Assembly: GCA_963932465.1 (NCBI GenBank)
Contig: OZ010790.1
Span: 352,929,087 to 352,993,086, forward strand
Source: Maratus speciosus
Taxonomy: Eukaryota > Arthropoda > Arachnida > Araneae > Salticidae
Length of the DNA stretch: 64,000 nucleotides
Direction: 5' to 3'
The first letter of the stretch is position 1, and every line of letters begins with the position of its first letter. A program made the position numbers and the translations under genes. Shown one piece after another: positions 35,250 to 46,715 of this stretch. The notes under the pieces are model-generated. The model did no database searches. It was given only the letters and a program-made list of their open reading frames with translations, and was not told where the DNA came from.

Positions 35250-35535
35250 CTTACCCACTTGATTATTTTATTAGAGCAGACGGATCAAAGAAGTATTATG
35301 TTGGAGTGACTCGCAAGAAATTTAAGTACAAGCATATGGCTGATATTAAATATAATAGAAAAACCACAGCCCTAGCAATATTTTATAAAGAAGAAAACAT
35401 CCAAATAAATTTCAATAAAAGTAAAATAATTTTACCCTCCATTCTATATTATCCATCCATTATAAGAGAATCCATAGAGATTGTAACGCTCAAAAAACCA
35501 ATATGTAACGATGCAGCATCACTTCACTTCTAAAA
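35250..35535 (+). pseudogene. Penelope-like GIY-YIG endonuclease fragment
   Basis: The frame reads DGSKKYYVGVTRKKFKYKHM, then ADIKYNRKTTALAIF, then ILPSILYYPSIIRESIEI ahead of a stop. This matches the order of the GIY-YIG nuclease that ends Penelope-like retroelement proteins: YYVG for YIG, an Arg/Lys helix, the TTALA segment and the RE..EI helix with its catalytic-type Glu. No upstream reverse transcriptase survives. The open frame extends upstream into the 33454-35230 repeat, an accidental fusion, so the first ATG at 34889 is not a real start. Confidence 0.6.
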
Positions 35536-35539
35536 ATAT

Positions 35540-36490
35540 CGCTGGAGCTACACAATGATTTATGAAAATGAAAATAAAATAATCATGCAAGTAAAACAAT
35601 AAATAACGTGCAGAATAGGAAAGAATACGTTGAAAAATGAATGATGGCATTTCATAGACCGTGCCAATGTAGAATACTTTTATTTATTTGTATTGAAAAT
35701 GACTCCACGTACAGTTCAAATAAACTTATTTTTTCTGGTTTTAAAGTTTTAATTTACACATTTTAGCATTTGAAATTCATGTACCTTTCAAATACTTACA
35801 AAATTAACCTAGATGTGTCAGTTAAGATTTAATCGTATTTTTATGTAAAAAATAAGAAAAGATTTAGAATGAGTTACAGATAAATTGCTTTATCTTGTAC
35901 CAAAAGAATTATTGGTTACACAAAACAAGAATATTTTTTTAAAATATGATTTATTTTACTTGTGCATCTTTTTAGCTTTCTTGGCATTGGAAGGGGGGGG
36001 GGGGGTGTTCAAATTGGAAATATATCTATATTTCTATTGTAAGAACATTATGTTTATACATTGCCTGATTCTACAAAATACTAAGAAAATATTACTACTA
36101 TAAAAGATTTCAGTGGAATTATAAATATTGCACAAAATCACTAGAAATTAAAATATAATTAATCCTTCTAAATCCTTCAATCCTTCTAAAATCCTTCTGA
36201 AATTTATTAAATGATTATATAAAACTTCTAATGTAGTTTAAACAATTCACGGAAAATGCTCTAAAAGATAAAATTTTCATGAATTCATGATTCAGTAAAT
36301 AAACGTTTAATAGTGTTTTTTATGCAAACAAAGTAAGAAAATGTTGCATAGAAATATTGTTTACATTTCAGTTGACCTTCCTACGCATATTTACGATATT
36401 TGACTAATTAGTTAGGGTTTATTAAAGTCACGGTAACTCTTCTTCTAGTAATCATATAAATAAAACTAAAACAGAATTGTAATCGTATAA
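35540..36490. other. AT-rich DNA, nothing assigned
   Basis: Contains a G-run (about 35994-36006) and a short direct repeat of AATCCTTCTAAA (about 36160-36195). No coding or TIR structure was found. Confidence 0.45.
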
Positions 36491-36492
36491 GG

Positions 36493-37918
36493 TTAGTTGG
36501 GGTTACTGGACCCATGAGGTAACTGGGCCATATGTTATTTTATAAAAAAATGTTGATGTTTTTTAAGTTTTAGCTTTTGTGAACAATGCACCTTAATCTC
36601 TACTTCCTAAAATAACGTGTGTAAGCTCAATCATAACTCTCACTTTGGTGGGATAAGTTGTCAAAAATTTATGTTTCTTTTTTTAAAAACAACGTCAATA
36701 TGGTTGAACTTCCTTGGCTTTTTATTAAAATACTGTAAGTACTTTTATTAAAGAATCTTTTTTTTAAAGCTTAGGCATATAACTACATTAATATTATTTT
36801 GTATCTATACATATTTACATCATGTTTCAAATGTAAGCCCGGTGTCCCAGTTACCCCATACATTTTTCAAGAATGGGGTAACTGGGACATGTATCCGGGG
36901 TAACTGGACCATGCTGGATCCAGTTACCCCAATAGTTATTTATAAATAATATTTTTGAGTTTCTCTTAGTACGGGAAATAAATTTCTTCATTGTTTTTTG
37001 CTCACAAAAAAAGTATAGAATACCTTATTAAAATTACGTTATAAAATTTAAAAAAGCATATTGAGTGGTATCAAACCAAATTTCTTTACCCCTTGAGAAG
37101 CGGTGATGTCGTTATGGCATCACATAATTTTAATCTCCAATTGTCACATTGGCACCGGAATTTTATAATGGAAATACTACCTTTATTAAAGACGCGAAAC
37201 TATACTTTTACATGTTTACAAACAGAATCTCTTGTAAATACTGGTGTCATTAAATTATTTCTACATTTTACGAATGCAAGTAACTTGCCCCTGAAAGCGA
37301 GATAGCCAAACCTTGAAATTGTACGATACGATACAGATAAAGTACTTAAGTACTTACGTTTCGTTTGTTCACCTTGCTAATTTTTTCCTTAAAATACCCA
37401 TGTGACTTTTGTACTTATTACCTATACTAAAGTACATAAGTACTTACTTAATTTTTATGTTTTTGGTATAAATAAATCTAATATTTTACCTTTTGGTGCT
37501 TTTTTAGACACATTGACAGCAAAGGTTTCACTTACAACGCTCTTTAGAAGATATATAATTTACATAATCTGCCTGGTTTAAGTTTTTTTAAGTTTATTAC
37601 ACTTTTTCAAGCAGGACCTGTCATCCCATATGAAAAAAAAAAAAATAAACGCCTGTGGAACATAGACCCTCCAGGTCCACTTACCCCATTTTTATGGGGA
37701 AACTGGACCCATGAGGAAAGAAAGATGAAATATACATATTTTTATATTTTTAAATATTAAAATGTAATTTTGAGAATTTCTATCTGATAGAGGGAACCTA
37801 ACTGAACACATTTACAGAAGTTCTGACTTTAATTCAAATGAACATTAGCTTTTTGAAGCTGAAATGTTAGAAGCTCCAGAGTCACATTGTAAAATCATGG
37901 CCCATTTGCCCCAACTAA
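36493..37918. mobile_element. GGGGTAACTGG-motif DNA element
   Basis: TTAGTTGGGGTTACTGGACC at the left is matched inversely by GGCCCATTTGCCCCAACTAA at the right. The motif GGGGTAACTGGxCC recurs internally at about 36530, 36840-36935 and 37670-37715 in both orientations, including the strong hairpin at 36844-36888. No transposase remains and TSDs are unclear. Repeated subterminal motifs suggest binding sites for an absent transposase. Confidence 0.55.
36844..36888. repeat. Perfect 16-bp stem hairpin
   Basis: GTCCCAGTTACCCCAT (36844-36859) is the exact inverse of 36873-36888, with a 13-base loop. It lies inside the GGGGTAACTGG element and is built from its repeated motif. Confidence 0.75.
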
Positions 37919-38084
37919 TTTTACTATTGCTTTTTCAAATAAAATATAAAAAGAATACTTCAAAAATTTTCACGAAAACTGCCTTTTTAATACAGGCAAA
38001 TATATTAAAACTTTCAAAATAAGTCTTGCATTATTTTTATTCTTATTAAGGATTTTTTGAGACTGTATGTTAGATTGTATGTGA

Positions 38085-38800
38085 CAAACATTTTATGGGC
38101 GCTCTGTCTCAAGAATTAATGCACGGAATATCACAAATCTATAGATTCAGTTAGACCTTGATATAAACTGTTGCTGATTACTTTTTGGTGTCTATCGTCC
38201 AACAGTTGGCGTTGCTATGCTGTATTTTTTTACGATTTCTTCAATTGCTGTACCTTAAGAACTAATGCTCGAATTTTCATAAAACTCCAGATTCAGTTAG
38301 TCCTTGATATAATTTGGTGCTGTTACCTTTTTTTCAAAAGTCTCCTAAATGATGGCGCCACTATGCTGCATTATTCATGATTATCGCAATAGCTCTATCT
38401 CAATAACTAATGCACAATTTTTTTATGAAACTTCAGATTCATTTAGATATAAATTAGTGCTGTTTGGTTAAATCGCCAAACAGGTGCAGCTGCTATACTG
38501 CATTTGTCACGATTACCACAATCGCTGTATCTCAAGAACTAACGTATGAATTTTCATAAAGCTTCAGATTTATTTAGCCCCTGCTATAAATTAGTCCTAA
38601 TTAGTTTTTGTGTAAATAGACCTACAGATGGCACTGTTATGCAGAATTTTTTAAAGATTTCTGATTCTCAAAACTACTTGCACGTATTTCCATCATACTT
38701 CAAATTCAGATAGAAGTTGACATAAGTTGTTGATAATTAGATTTTGGTGTAAATCATCTAACCGGTGGCAATGATATGCTGCATTTTTCAGGAAGTATTA
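38085..38800 (+). repeat. ~130-bp-period tandem block (forward)
   Basis: About five diverged units, each with TCTCAAGAACTAATGCACG, AGATTCAGTTAG.CCTTGATATAA and GGCG..GCTATGCTGCATT. It opens with GACAAACATTTTATGGGCGC. The reverse-complement counterpart is at 55860-56600. There is no coding content. Confidence 0.7.
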
Positions 38801-40811
38801 ACATGTATGAGGTAGAACAATGTTTTGGGATTGCCATATATGATTAGTTTTAAATGTTTCAAAAAATATGTATGCGCAAAACATAGCATAAAATAAGGAT
38901 CGACATTTCTATGTTAACTGCAAGGTAATATGTATATACGCAACAATGTTTATAATTTATGCAGTACAACTATAGATTTTTTGCTGTTGAAATTTTATGA
39001 GTGTAATATACAACTAAATATGTAACAAAATGCAAACCACACGAAAGCGGAATAACCTAATATAACATATTTAATAAATGAGTTTTTATAAAATACCTTC
39101 TTTATTTTTGAAAGTTTAGTTGTTTATGGTAAATTTCACAACTATTAAAAATGACCGTATAAAACATTTTATAGAGTCATTTTAATATATTTTATTACAA
39201 ATAGCTAAGTAATTAACATATCTACAATACAGATATAATTATGATATAAGAATCTTGTCAAATCGCATTTTACTCATTTTTATTGAGAAAGTTTTCAGTT
39301 AAGATATTTAAAAAAATACATTTTTTAATAATATTTACAGTACTTTTAATCTTCTTTCAAAAAATCATTATGGATAATGAAATAACCTGTTGTCCTAATC
39401 TCATAACCGTTGGAAGGTTTCGTGCAGTGTGGCTAATGTACAGCTAAGTGAAACATTCACTTTCAATTTTGGAAAAAAAAAAAAAAAACTAAATTTGAAA
39501 AATAAGAGGATTTTAGGCCATTTTATATAAAACTAAATAACATCTTAGAGACATATATATTATCTCTTGATTTGTATGAACACCACATTTTAAGCTAAAT
39601 TTTATTTCATGTAGGAAGCTCAAAACCACACTTCCAGCATTGAACACGATAGGCGGCAATGTATCCAGTGCCACAAAAACCTTTGATTAGCCTCCGTATA
39701 CATAAATGAATCAATACATATATATATGGATCTATGTATATTCTACAAACATGTATTCGTATACTAAATATAGATAGAAAATGCATAAACCAGTTTAAAC
39801 GACTCTTAACAAGCCCAAGCTCATAGACTGTAATGCTTAAGATAATTTTTGTGCTGCCTTATACGGTCCACAGAATTTACGCTCGACACGCATTATGCAA
39901 AAAATTAGTTAAACTTAAAAGACGCATTTCACAACTGACAGTCACTTCCATCATTTACAGCTATTAGAGCATGTACAGCAGTAGAGAGCTAATACAATAG
40001 CACAGAGCTAATAGAGAGCAGCATACAGCTAATACAGCAGTACTTTAACGGAAAAAATTCGTGTGTCCCTATAAAGAAACTATGAATGCTATGCTCACCA
40101 TTCCCTGCAGTTAGTATCTTATAATGTACATTTCAGAGAGTCCTTGTAAATGAACTATAATTGCTACACTCTTCATTTTAAATATAAATCTTGCCATAGC
40201 AAACTGAATATATAATGAAATATATAAATTGCATAGAAATCGGAGTATATTTCCGAGAGTTAGAGCGCGTGCAGACAGCAAACCAAAGTCGTCTTTCAAA
40301 TATGTTAGGGTGTAGTTAAATATGAACATTAATAAAAATGCAAAATTTACAATAAATTATAACTCTTGTAATTTTTAAAAACTAAAACTTAAGAGAATTT
40401 TTTATGTGATTTTTTACTTATATACTTTACCTGCTAATCATAGAAGTTCTGATTTACGCTAAATATCAATTATTTTTATAGAAAATATCCATCGAAGAAT
40501 AACTATTGAAACTGACTTAAAAGCTCCATGTTTCATAAAGCGTTAACTGGTAACGAATTCATTTATTTATGTTAAATAATGCGGGAATGGAACTTTGAAA
40601 ATAGTTTAAAATTGGATATTTATTTTTGAGCGGTAATAAATTCATCATTGTCAAACAAAATCTTTCCGCGAAGAGAATAAATGAAATGTTATTGGACGGA
40701 TTTTCCGCTACGTTTTTAAAAATATGCGCTTAAACAACTCTTGCAATCAAAACAAAGGTTGCTGACACTTCTGTTCTAACAATTGTTCTAGCAGTCATTT
40801 TAAGTACAAAA
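38801..40811. other. AT-rich DNA, nothing assigned
   Basis: Only small local repeats (e.g. AGCTAATA/ACAGC at about 39955-40040) and a poly-A run at about 39474-39488 are visible. Confidence 0.45.
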
Positions 40812-40886
40812 AGCACGTAATTGCTTTAATTAGTAAAGTACGTAATTACTTTAATTAGTAAAGCACGTAATTACTTTAATTAGCAA
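40812..40886. repeat. 25-bp tandem repeat, three copies
   Basis: AGYACGTAATTRCTTTAATT followed by AGYAA repeats three times with two or three substitutions between copies. Confidence 0.8.
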
Positions 40887-43800
40887 AAGCCGGAACTTTC
40901 ATCATTTGCCAAAGTGTATAATTAGGATGCACCAATTATCCTCAAAAGATTATAAAAGAAATTAAGCAGTATGAAGTAACTTTTTTATGAATTTGTCTTA
41001 TCTATACTAATATTATAAAGAGGTAAAAATTGTTTATTTGTAAGAGGTAAGCTCGGGAACTACCCAACCAATTCCAAAAGTAATGGTATCAAAATGATGG
41101 TGTTAGTCTCACATGGAACATACGACATATCTTATGTCCGTGCCACTAATCAAAAGGGGGTACAGGAGCGAAAACCTTCTAAAAATTTGATTTTTGTGTT
41201 ACTGAAGGGCATAGAAACATGAAATTTGGAATGGTAGTTACTTATAAGATACTAATGATCTCTAAGGACGTTTCTTAAAAAAAAAACGAAATTAAAAAGG
41301 GGTGAAAATGCGCAAAACGCGTTCTAAAAAACGTTCTAAACAATTTTTACACAATTTCAGGAAGAGTCAAACTGATTTTAAAAATAATGGTGACAAAATG
41401 ATGGAGAGAACCCTTGCTTCAACATAGGCTACATTTCATATCGGTGCCACCAACTCTAAAGGTGGGTGCGGGAGATAAAATAAAACGTTCGAAATTGCGA
41501 TTTTTGGTGTTACTGAAGGGCCCAGATACATGAAATTTTGCATGGTAGTTACTTAACAGATATAAATGATCTATAAGGACATTTCATGAAAAATTCGAGA
41601 TTTAAAAGGTGTGAAAATGCGCAAAAAGTGTTCTAAAAAACTTCAAAATGGCGATTTTTACACAATATCAAGAAGCACCAAAGCGATTTAAAAAATAATG
41701 GTGTCAAATGATGGTGATAACCCTTGCTCCAACATAGGCTACATTTTATGTCGGTTCCAATACCCCCTAAGGGGGTACATGAGCAAAAATAGAACATGAC
41801 ATTTGGAATGGTAGTTACTTATAAGATATAAATGATCTCTATGAACATTTCTTAAATAATTCGAAATTTAAAAGGGGTGAAAAGGCGAGAAAAGCGTTCT
41901 AAAAAACGTTCGAAATGGCGATTTCTACGCAATCTCAGAAAGTACCCAACCGATTTCAAAAATAATGGTTGGAAATTGATGATGAAAGCCCTTGCTCCAA
42001 TATAGGATCTACTTCATGTTGGCGTCAGTACGACCTAACAGTTGCATTTAAAAAAAAACGTTCTAAATTGTCCTTTTTTGTGTTACTGAAGGGGCTAGCA
42101 ACTTGAAATTTGGCATGGCAATTACTTATGAGATGTAAATGAGTTCGAATTGAGCGATTTTTGGGTTGTAAATGAGTATCTGAGAAGAGTTCTTTAAAAA
42201 TTTGAAATTTAAATGGGGTGAAAATAAACGAAAATGTTCTAAATACGTTCTAAACAGCGATTTATAAGAAATCTCAGGGAATATAAACCGATTTCAGAAG
42301 TAATGGTTTTAAAATGTTGGTGACAGTCCACGCTCCAATATAGCATATTTTTTACATTGTTGTCACTACCACCTGGGGGTTACAGGAACAAAAAAAATGT
42401 TCTAGATTGCGTTTTTTGTGTTAAAGAGGGGGTCTAACATTTTAAATTTGGAATGCTAATTACTTCAAAGATGCAAAAGCTTTCTAAGAGTTGTCGAAAG
42501 AAAATTCCAAATTTAAAAAGATGAATTTAGAGAAAAGCGTACTATAAGCCTTCTAAATTACGATTTTTATACAATCGTATGAAATACGAAACCGATTTCA
42601 AACATAATGATAGAAAATTGATGGTGATAGAACCTGCTCAAATATAAGCTAATCATATGTCGGCGCTACAACCCCTAGAGGGTTGCAGGAGCAAAAAACT
42701 TTCTAAATTGTGATTTCTGCGGTAATGAAGAGTCTAGAAACTTTAAATATAGCACGGTGGTTACTTATAAAATACTAGAAAGGTAGCCCGTCAAAAATGA
42801 CGGAAAATTAGATATAAAGATCTATACAACTCATGTGCAAGTATATGAATTTTCTCGCTTGTTCCGCAGTGATAGATGAAAATAACACATTTTTATAAAG
42901 CTATGTACAGTAGTAGACCACTAATCTGCACAGTTTAATTCCAAGTATTGTGCGGATTTGAGGCTTTTTGCGGTCATGTCTGTTCAATCTTTGTTTATAT
43001 TATTTTTAAATTCATATATTGGAAAATTTAGATTGTTAATTCTTAAAAATAAAAAAATTACACACTTGAAGTGAGGTAAAAACTATTAAACTATCGTATA
43101 CGATTTAATGAAATGGCATTATACGTGTGTGCTTCACGATCTTGGTTACGACGTTGGCGAAATTGGCTACAACTTGTCATAATCATAATTGTGTGGGCCG
43201 CAATAACAAAGACGTAACCAGTTTTTAATAAAATTTCTGATATAAAGTAGTTTTCAAAAACTTGGGTAAAATTGCCGGCCGTTCTGATGTTATGCCAGTC
43301 CTAGGAATAAAATTTGTAACACTGAAGAGTATCAATGTATATGTGGAATTTAGGAAAGCTTCTCCAAAAGAAAGGTCCTGAAATGGCATTGTAATTCCTC
43401 TAACTTCAAAGTTTAATCATGCCCTGATGTTGTTTACTGAAATCTAATAAATACAGTTATTTTTAATATTACAACAGAATTAAACAGTTACACTTATTTA
43501 ACTTAAACCCGCTGGTTACGCCAATGTTATTTTTTAGTATTACGAAAGAAAATTATTTAAATTTTTCAAATCATACATTTATATATTTTTTATTATTTAG
43601 TAACTAAATAATGAAAAAATATGCTTTTGTTCTGAGCTCATAAATATGACAATAAAGTAATGTAACTAAGAGACATTGCAAAATAAAGTCTTTGTGAATT
43701 CAAACCATAAACAAACGATACCGTCTACATTTTACCTACTATGACGTCATAAGAATACAGTCCATTGATTGTTCGAGAACTTACTTTGTGAATGGTTTAA

Positions 43801-44153
43801 TATTTTTTACGGTTCACGATGAATGAATCTCTTGTGTTTGATTAGGTTTATGGAATGATATATTAATCTGTTAACCTAATTTCAACTGAAGTGATCCTAG
43901 GATAGATGTACCTTTTAATCGAAATTAAAAACAATGCTTTAATCTCGAAATAAAATGGTCTTGTTTATATAATTGGTTATTTCTATTAATTATTTATTAA
44001 GGTACTTTCCAATATAGCTCATTTTTTAAAAAAGCTTGGCGAAATTCGGGCTTCAGAAAGTGAGATATGTTGCCAAAATATATAAACAGTTATGAAAACA
44101 AACCTGATGAAATTTTATTTTTGTTTATACATGTATTTAATATTATTAATTAT

Positions 44154-44431
44154 GGTACTTCTTAGTTATCCCGTCGACCAATTTCGCAAATAATATAAAT
44201 CACCAAACCACTCGCCAAATTATACACATTGACATAATTTTTATTTTAAATAACGAAAGAACGAATAAATTAATAAAATATTTATAAAAATACAAATAAA
44301 AAGTGGAATTAATGCTTTTATTGGCCATTATTGACATTTAATCTTACAATTAATTAATTGCAACCATTACTGGCATTTAATTTTACAATTTGGCGACAGT
44401 AATTTGGTCGACGGGATAACTAAGAAGTACC
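44154..44431. mobile_element. GGTACTTCTTAG-family MITE, exact 8-bp TSD
   Basis: TTAATTAT on both sides (44146-44153 and 44432-44439). Ends GGTACTTCTTAGTTATCCCG and its inverse with GTCGACCAA. Length 278 bp. Lies in Helitron copy 2. Confidence 0.9.
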
Positions 44432-44653
44432 TTAATTATTTATTTAGGTACTTTTCCACTATAGGGCAATTTGCATTAAAAAAAAAAAAGCTTGGCGCAA
44501 TTCGGGTATCAGAAAGTGAGATATGTTGCCAAAATATATAAACAGCTGTGAAAACAAATCCAACGAAATTTTATTTTTGTTTATATGTGCATTTATATAC
44601 ATAAAAAATAATTTCTAAATATATATAATATATTTTTATATAATATACGAATT

Positions 44654-44745
44654 ACGGCACAGATGTCATATATGTGCCGGGTATCTAACTGGCGCCAAAA
44701 TGGTGTTATTTTGCCTGAAATGGTACCCCGGCTATTGTTTTTTAT
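44654..44745. repeat. Half-element of GGCACAGATGTCA MITE
   Basis: ACGGCACAGATGTCATATATG followed by the left-half interior (GTATCTAACTGGCGCC, TTATTTTGCCTG), with no right end. The same truncated piece is in copy 1 at about 22152-22245, so it predates the separation of the two Helitrons. Confidence 0.55.
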
Positions 44746-44749
44746 TTAT

Positions 44750-44760
44750 TAATAAATTGT

Positions 44761-44795
<35 letters not shown>

Positions 44796-44798
44796 TTT
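44750..44798. repeat. (ATTT)n microsatellite
   Basis: About twelve TTTA/ATTT units immediately left of the next MITE. Confidence 0.85.
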
Positions 44799-44995
44799 GG
44801 CAGAGATGTCATACAAATATTGGCCCATATTAACGCGATTTTTTTCCGACGCTAATTTGACGAGAACTTCGTTACCATATCATCTATGTCTGCGTTACCC
44901 TATCAAGCAAAATAACGACACTTTGGCTCCAGTTAATAAATCGGTGCGTATATGGCATTGGCATAAAAAAATCGCGCGAATATGATATCTGTGCC
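44799..44995. mobile_element. GGCACAGATGTCA-family MITE
   Basis: Ends GGCAGAGATGTCATACA and ATATGATATCTGTGCC. Interior ATTAACGCGATTTTTTTCCGAC and its inverse AAAAAATCGCGCGAATA pair. The TSD is obscured by the flanking T-rich runs. Confidence 0.65.
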
Positions 44996-45045
44996 TTTTT
45001 TTTATTATATAAACTGTTTTGTTCTACAGTTATTATTTAAATTTT

Positions 45046-45239
45046 GGCACAGATGTCATATACGCCTAATATTGGCGCGATATTTTTCCGACGACAATTT
45101 GGCGAAAACATCAACAGCATAAACAACAATATCCGGGTTATCATATCAAGCAAAATAATGACATTTTGGCCCCAGTTAAGTATCCGTTGCGCATATGACA
45201 TTGGCGTCAGAAAAACTCGCACCAATATGACATCTGAGC
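45046..45239. mobile_element. GGCACAGATGTCA-family MITE
   Basis: Starts GGCACAGATGTCATATACGC and ends CAATATGACATCTGAGC. Helitron copy 1 has no insert at the matching position (about 22540-22550, ATTATTCAAACTTTTATT). TSD not clear. Confidence 0.7.
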
Positions 45240-45261
45240 ATATAGTTTTATTTATTTATTG

Positions 45262-45532
45262 GGCACTTCTTAGTCATCCCGTCGACCAAATTACTGTCAC
45301 CAAATTGTAAGATTAAATGCCAATAATGGTTGCCATTAATTAATTAATTGTAAGATTAAATGCCAATAATGGCCAATAAAACCATTAATTCGACGTTTTA
45401 TTTATATTTTTGATAATGTTTTACTAATTTATATGTTCTTTCGTTATTTAAAATAAAAATTATATCATTGTGTATAATTTGTCGATTTATATAGTATGGC
45501 GAAATTGGTCGACGGGATAACTAAGAAGTACC
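45262..45532. mobile_element. GGTACTTCTTAG-family MITE, near-exact 8-bp TSD
   Basis: Flanks ATTTATTG (45254-45261) and ATTTATTA (45533-45540) match in seven of eight positions. Ends GGCACTTCTTAGTCATCCCG and ACGGGATAACTAAGAAGTACC. It lies 13 bases from the next member. Confidence 0.8.
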
Positions 45533-45545
45533 ATTTATTATTTCC

Positions 45546-45837
45546 GGTACTTCATAGTTATCCCGTCGACCAATTTCGCCAAATTATATAAATCGCCAAA
45601 ACACTCGCCAATACACCCTGACATACACACTGACATAATTTTTATTTTAAATAACGAAAGAACAAATAAATTAGTAAAACATTAATAAAAATACAAATGA
45701 AACGTCGAATTAATGGTTTTATTGGCCATTATTGTCATTTAATCTTACAATCAATTAATTAATGGCAAAACATTATTGGCATTTAATATTACAATTTGGC
45801 GACAGTAATTTGGTCGACTGGATAACTAAGAAGTACC
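45546..45837. mobile_element. GGTACTTCTTAG-family MITE, near-exact 8-bp TSD
   Basis: Flanks TTATTTCC (45538-45545) and TTATTTCT (45838-45845). Helitron copy 1 retains a single TTATTTCC followed by TTTTCAAAAT (22558-22575), the empty site. Its orientation is opposite to the 45262 member. Confidence 0.85.
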
Positions 45838-46014
45838 TTATTTCTTTTCAAAATAATAGCAAATAATTTAAAAAATATATATGTAACTGGTATTCGAAAG
45901 CGAGATATTTGCCAAACTGGTGTCAGAAAAAAGTCACGCCAAACCCGATGCGTATATGACATCTCTGCAAAAATTACTTTTGTCTCTTTATAAAAATGGA
46001 TAAATAGATTTTTT

Positions 46015-46218
46015 GGCACAGATGTCATATACGCACATGGGCGCGATTTTTTTCTGACGCCAATGTCGTATATGCAACGGGTACTTAACTGGCGCCAAAG
46101 TATCGTTATTTTGCTTGATATGGTAATCCGGATGTCGTTGTTTATGCTGTTGATGTTTTCGCCAAAATAGTTCGGAAAAAAATCGCGCCAATGTGGGGGC
46201 GTATATGACATCTGTGCC
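46015..46218. mobile_element. GGCACAGATGTCA-family MITE
   Basis: Ends GGCACAGATGTCATATACGC and GCGTATATGACATCTGTGCC are perfect inverses. Flanks GATTTTTT and ACTTTTTT agree in six of eight positions. It may be orthologous to the copy-1 insert at 22749. Confidence 0.75.
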
Positions 46219-46425
46219 ACTTTTTTCTTTCTATATAGTACAAACTATAGCGCAGATAGCGCAAAATAATAGACAGTTTGGAACTTTTCACTACTGGGGC
46301 TTTGTCGTTTTTTTTAAAAAAGCTTGAGTAATTCGGGCATCAAAAAGAGAGATTTGTAGTCAAATCATATAAACAGCTATAAAAACGAACTTGATGAGTT
46401 TTTTTGTTTGCTTATAAAAGCATTT

Positions 46426-46715
46426 GGCACTACTTAGTTATCCCGTCGATCAATTTCGCCAAATTATATAAATCGTCAAACCACTCGCGACAAACCATTC
46501 ACTACTAATTGACATAATTTTTATTTTAAATAACGAAAGAACAAAGGATTTAGTATAACTTTAATAAAATGTCGAAATAAAAATCACTTGATGACGTAAA
46601 CACGTGTAACTTGCTTAAAGTCAAATGAATGTGACATTTACGGTCAACCATTATTTGCATTTAATCTTATAGTTTGGTGATAGATTTTTGGTCGACGAGA
46701 TAACTAAGTAGTACC
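46426..46715. mobile_element. GGTACTTCTTAG-family MITE (unique to Helitron copy 2)
   Basis: Ends GGCACTACTTAGTTATCCCG and ATAACTAAGTAGTACC. Helitron copy 1 runs uninterrupted here (TTTGTTTGTTTTATATGTATA, 24661-24680). The flanks no longer show a clean TSD (AAGCATTT, ATAAATTT). Confidence 0.75.

Noticed and set aside
34889..35533. A 214-codon intact gene
   Set aside because: The upstream half translates a G-run and repeat sequence belonging to the preceding element; only the last ~90 codons resemble a GIY-YIG domain.
36493..37918. PIF/Harbinger assignment for the GGGGTAACTGG element
   Set aside because: The flanks do not give a consistent 3-bp duplication (TTA at the left, TAA at the right) and no transposase remains.
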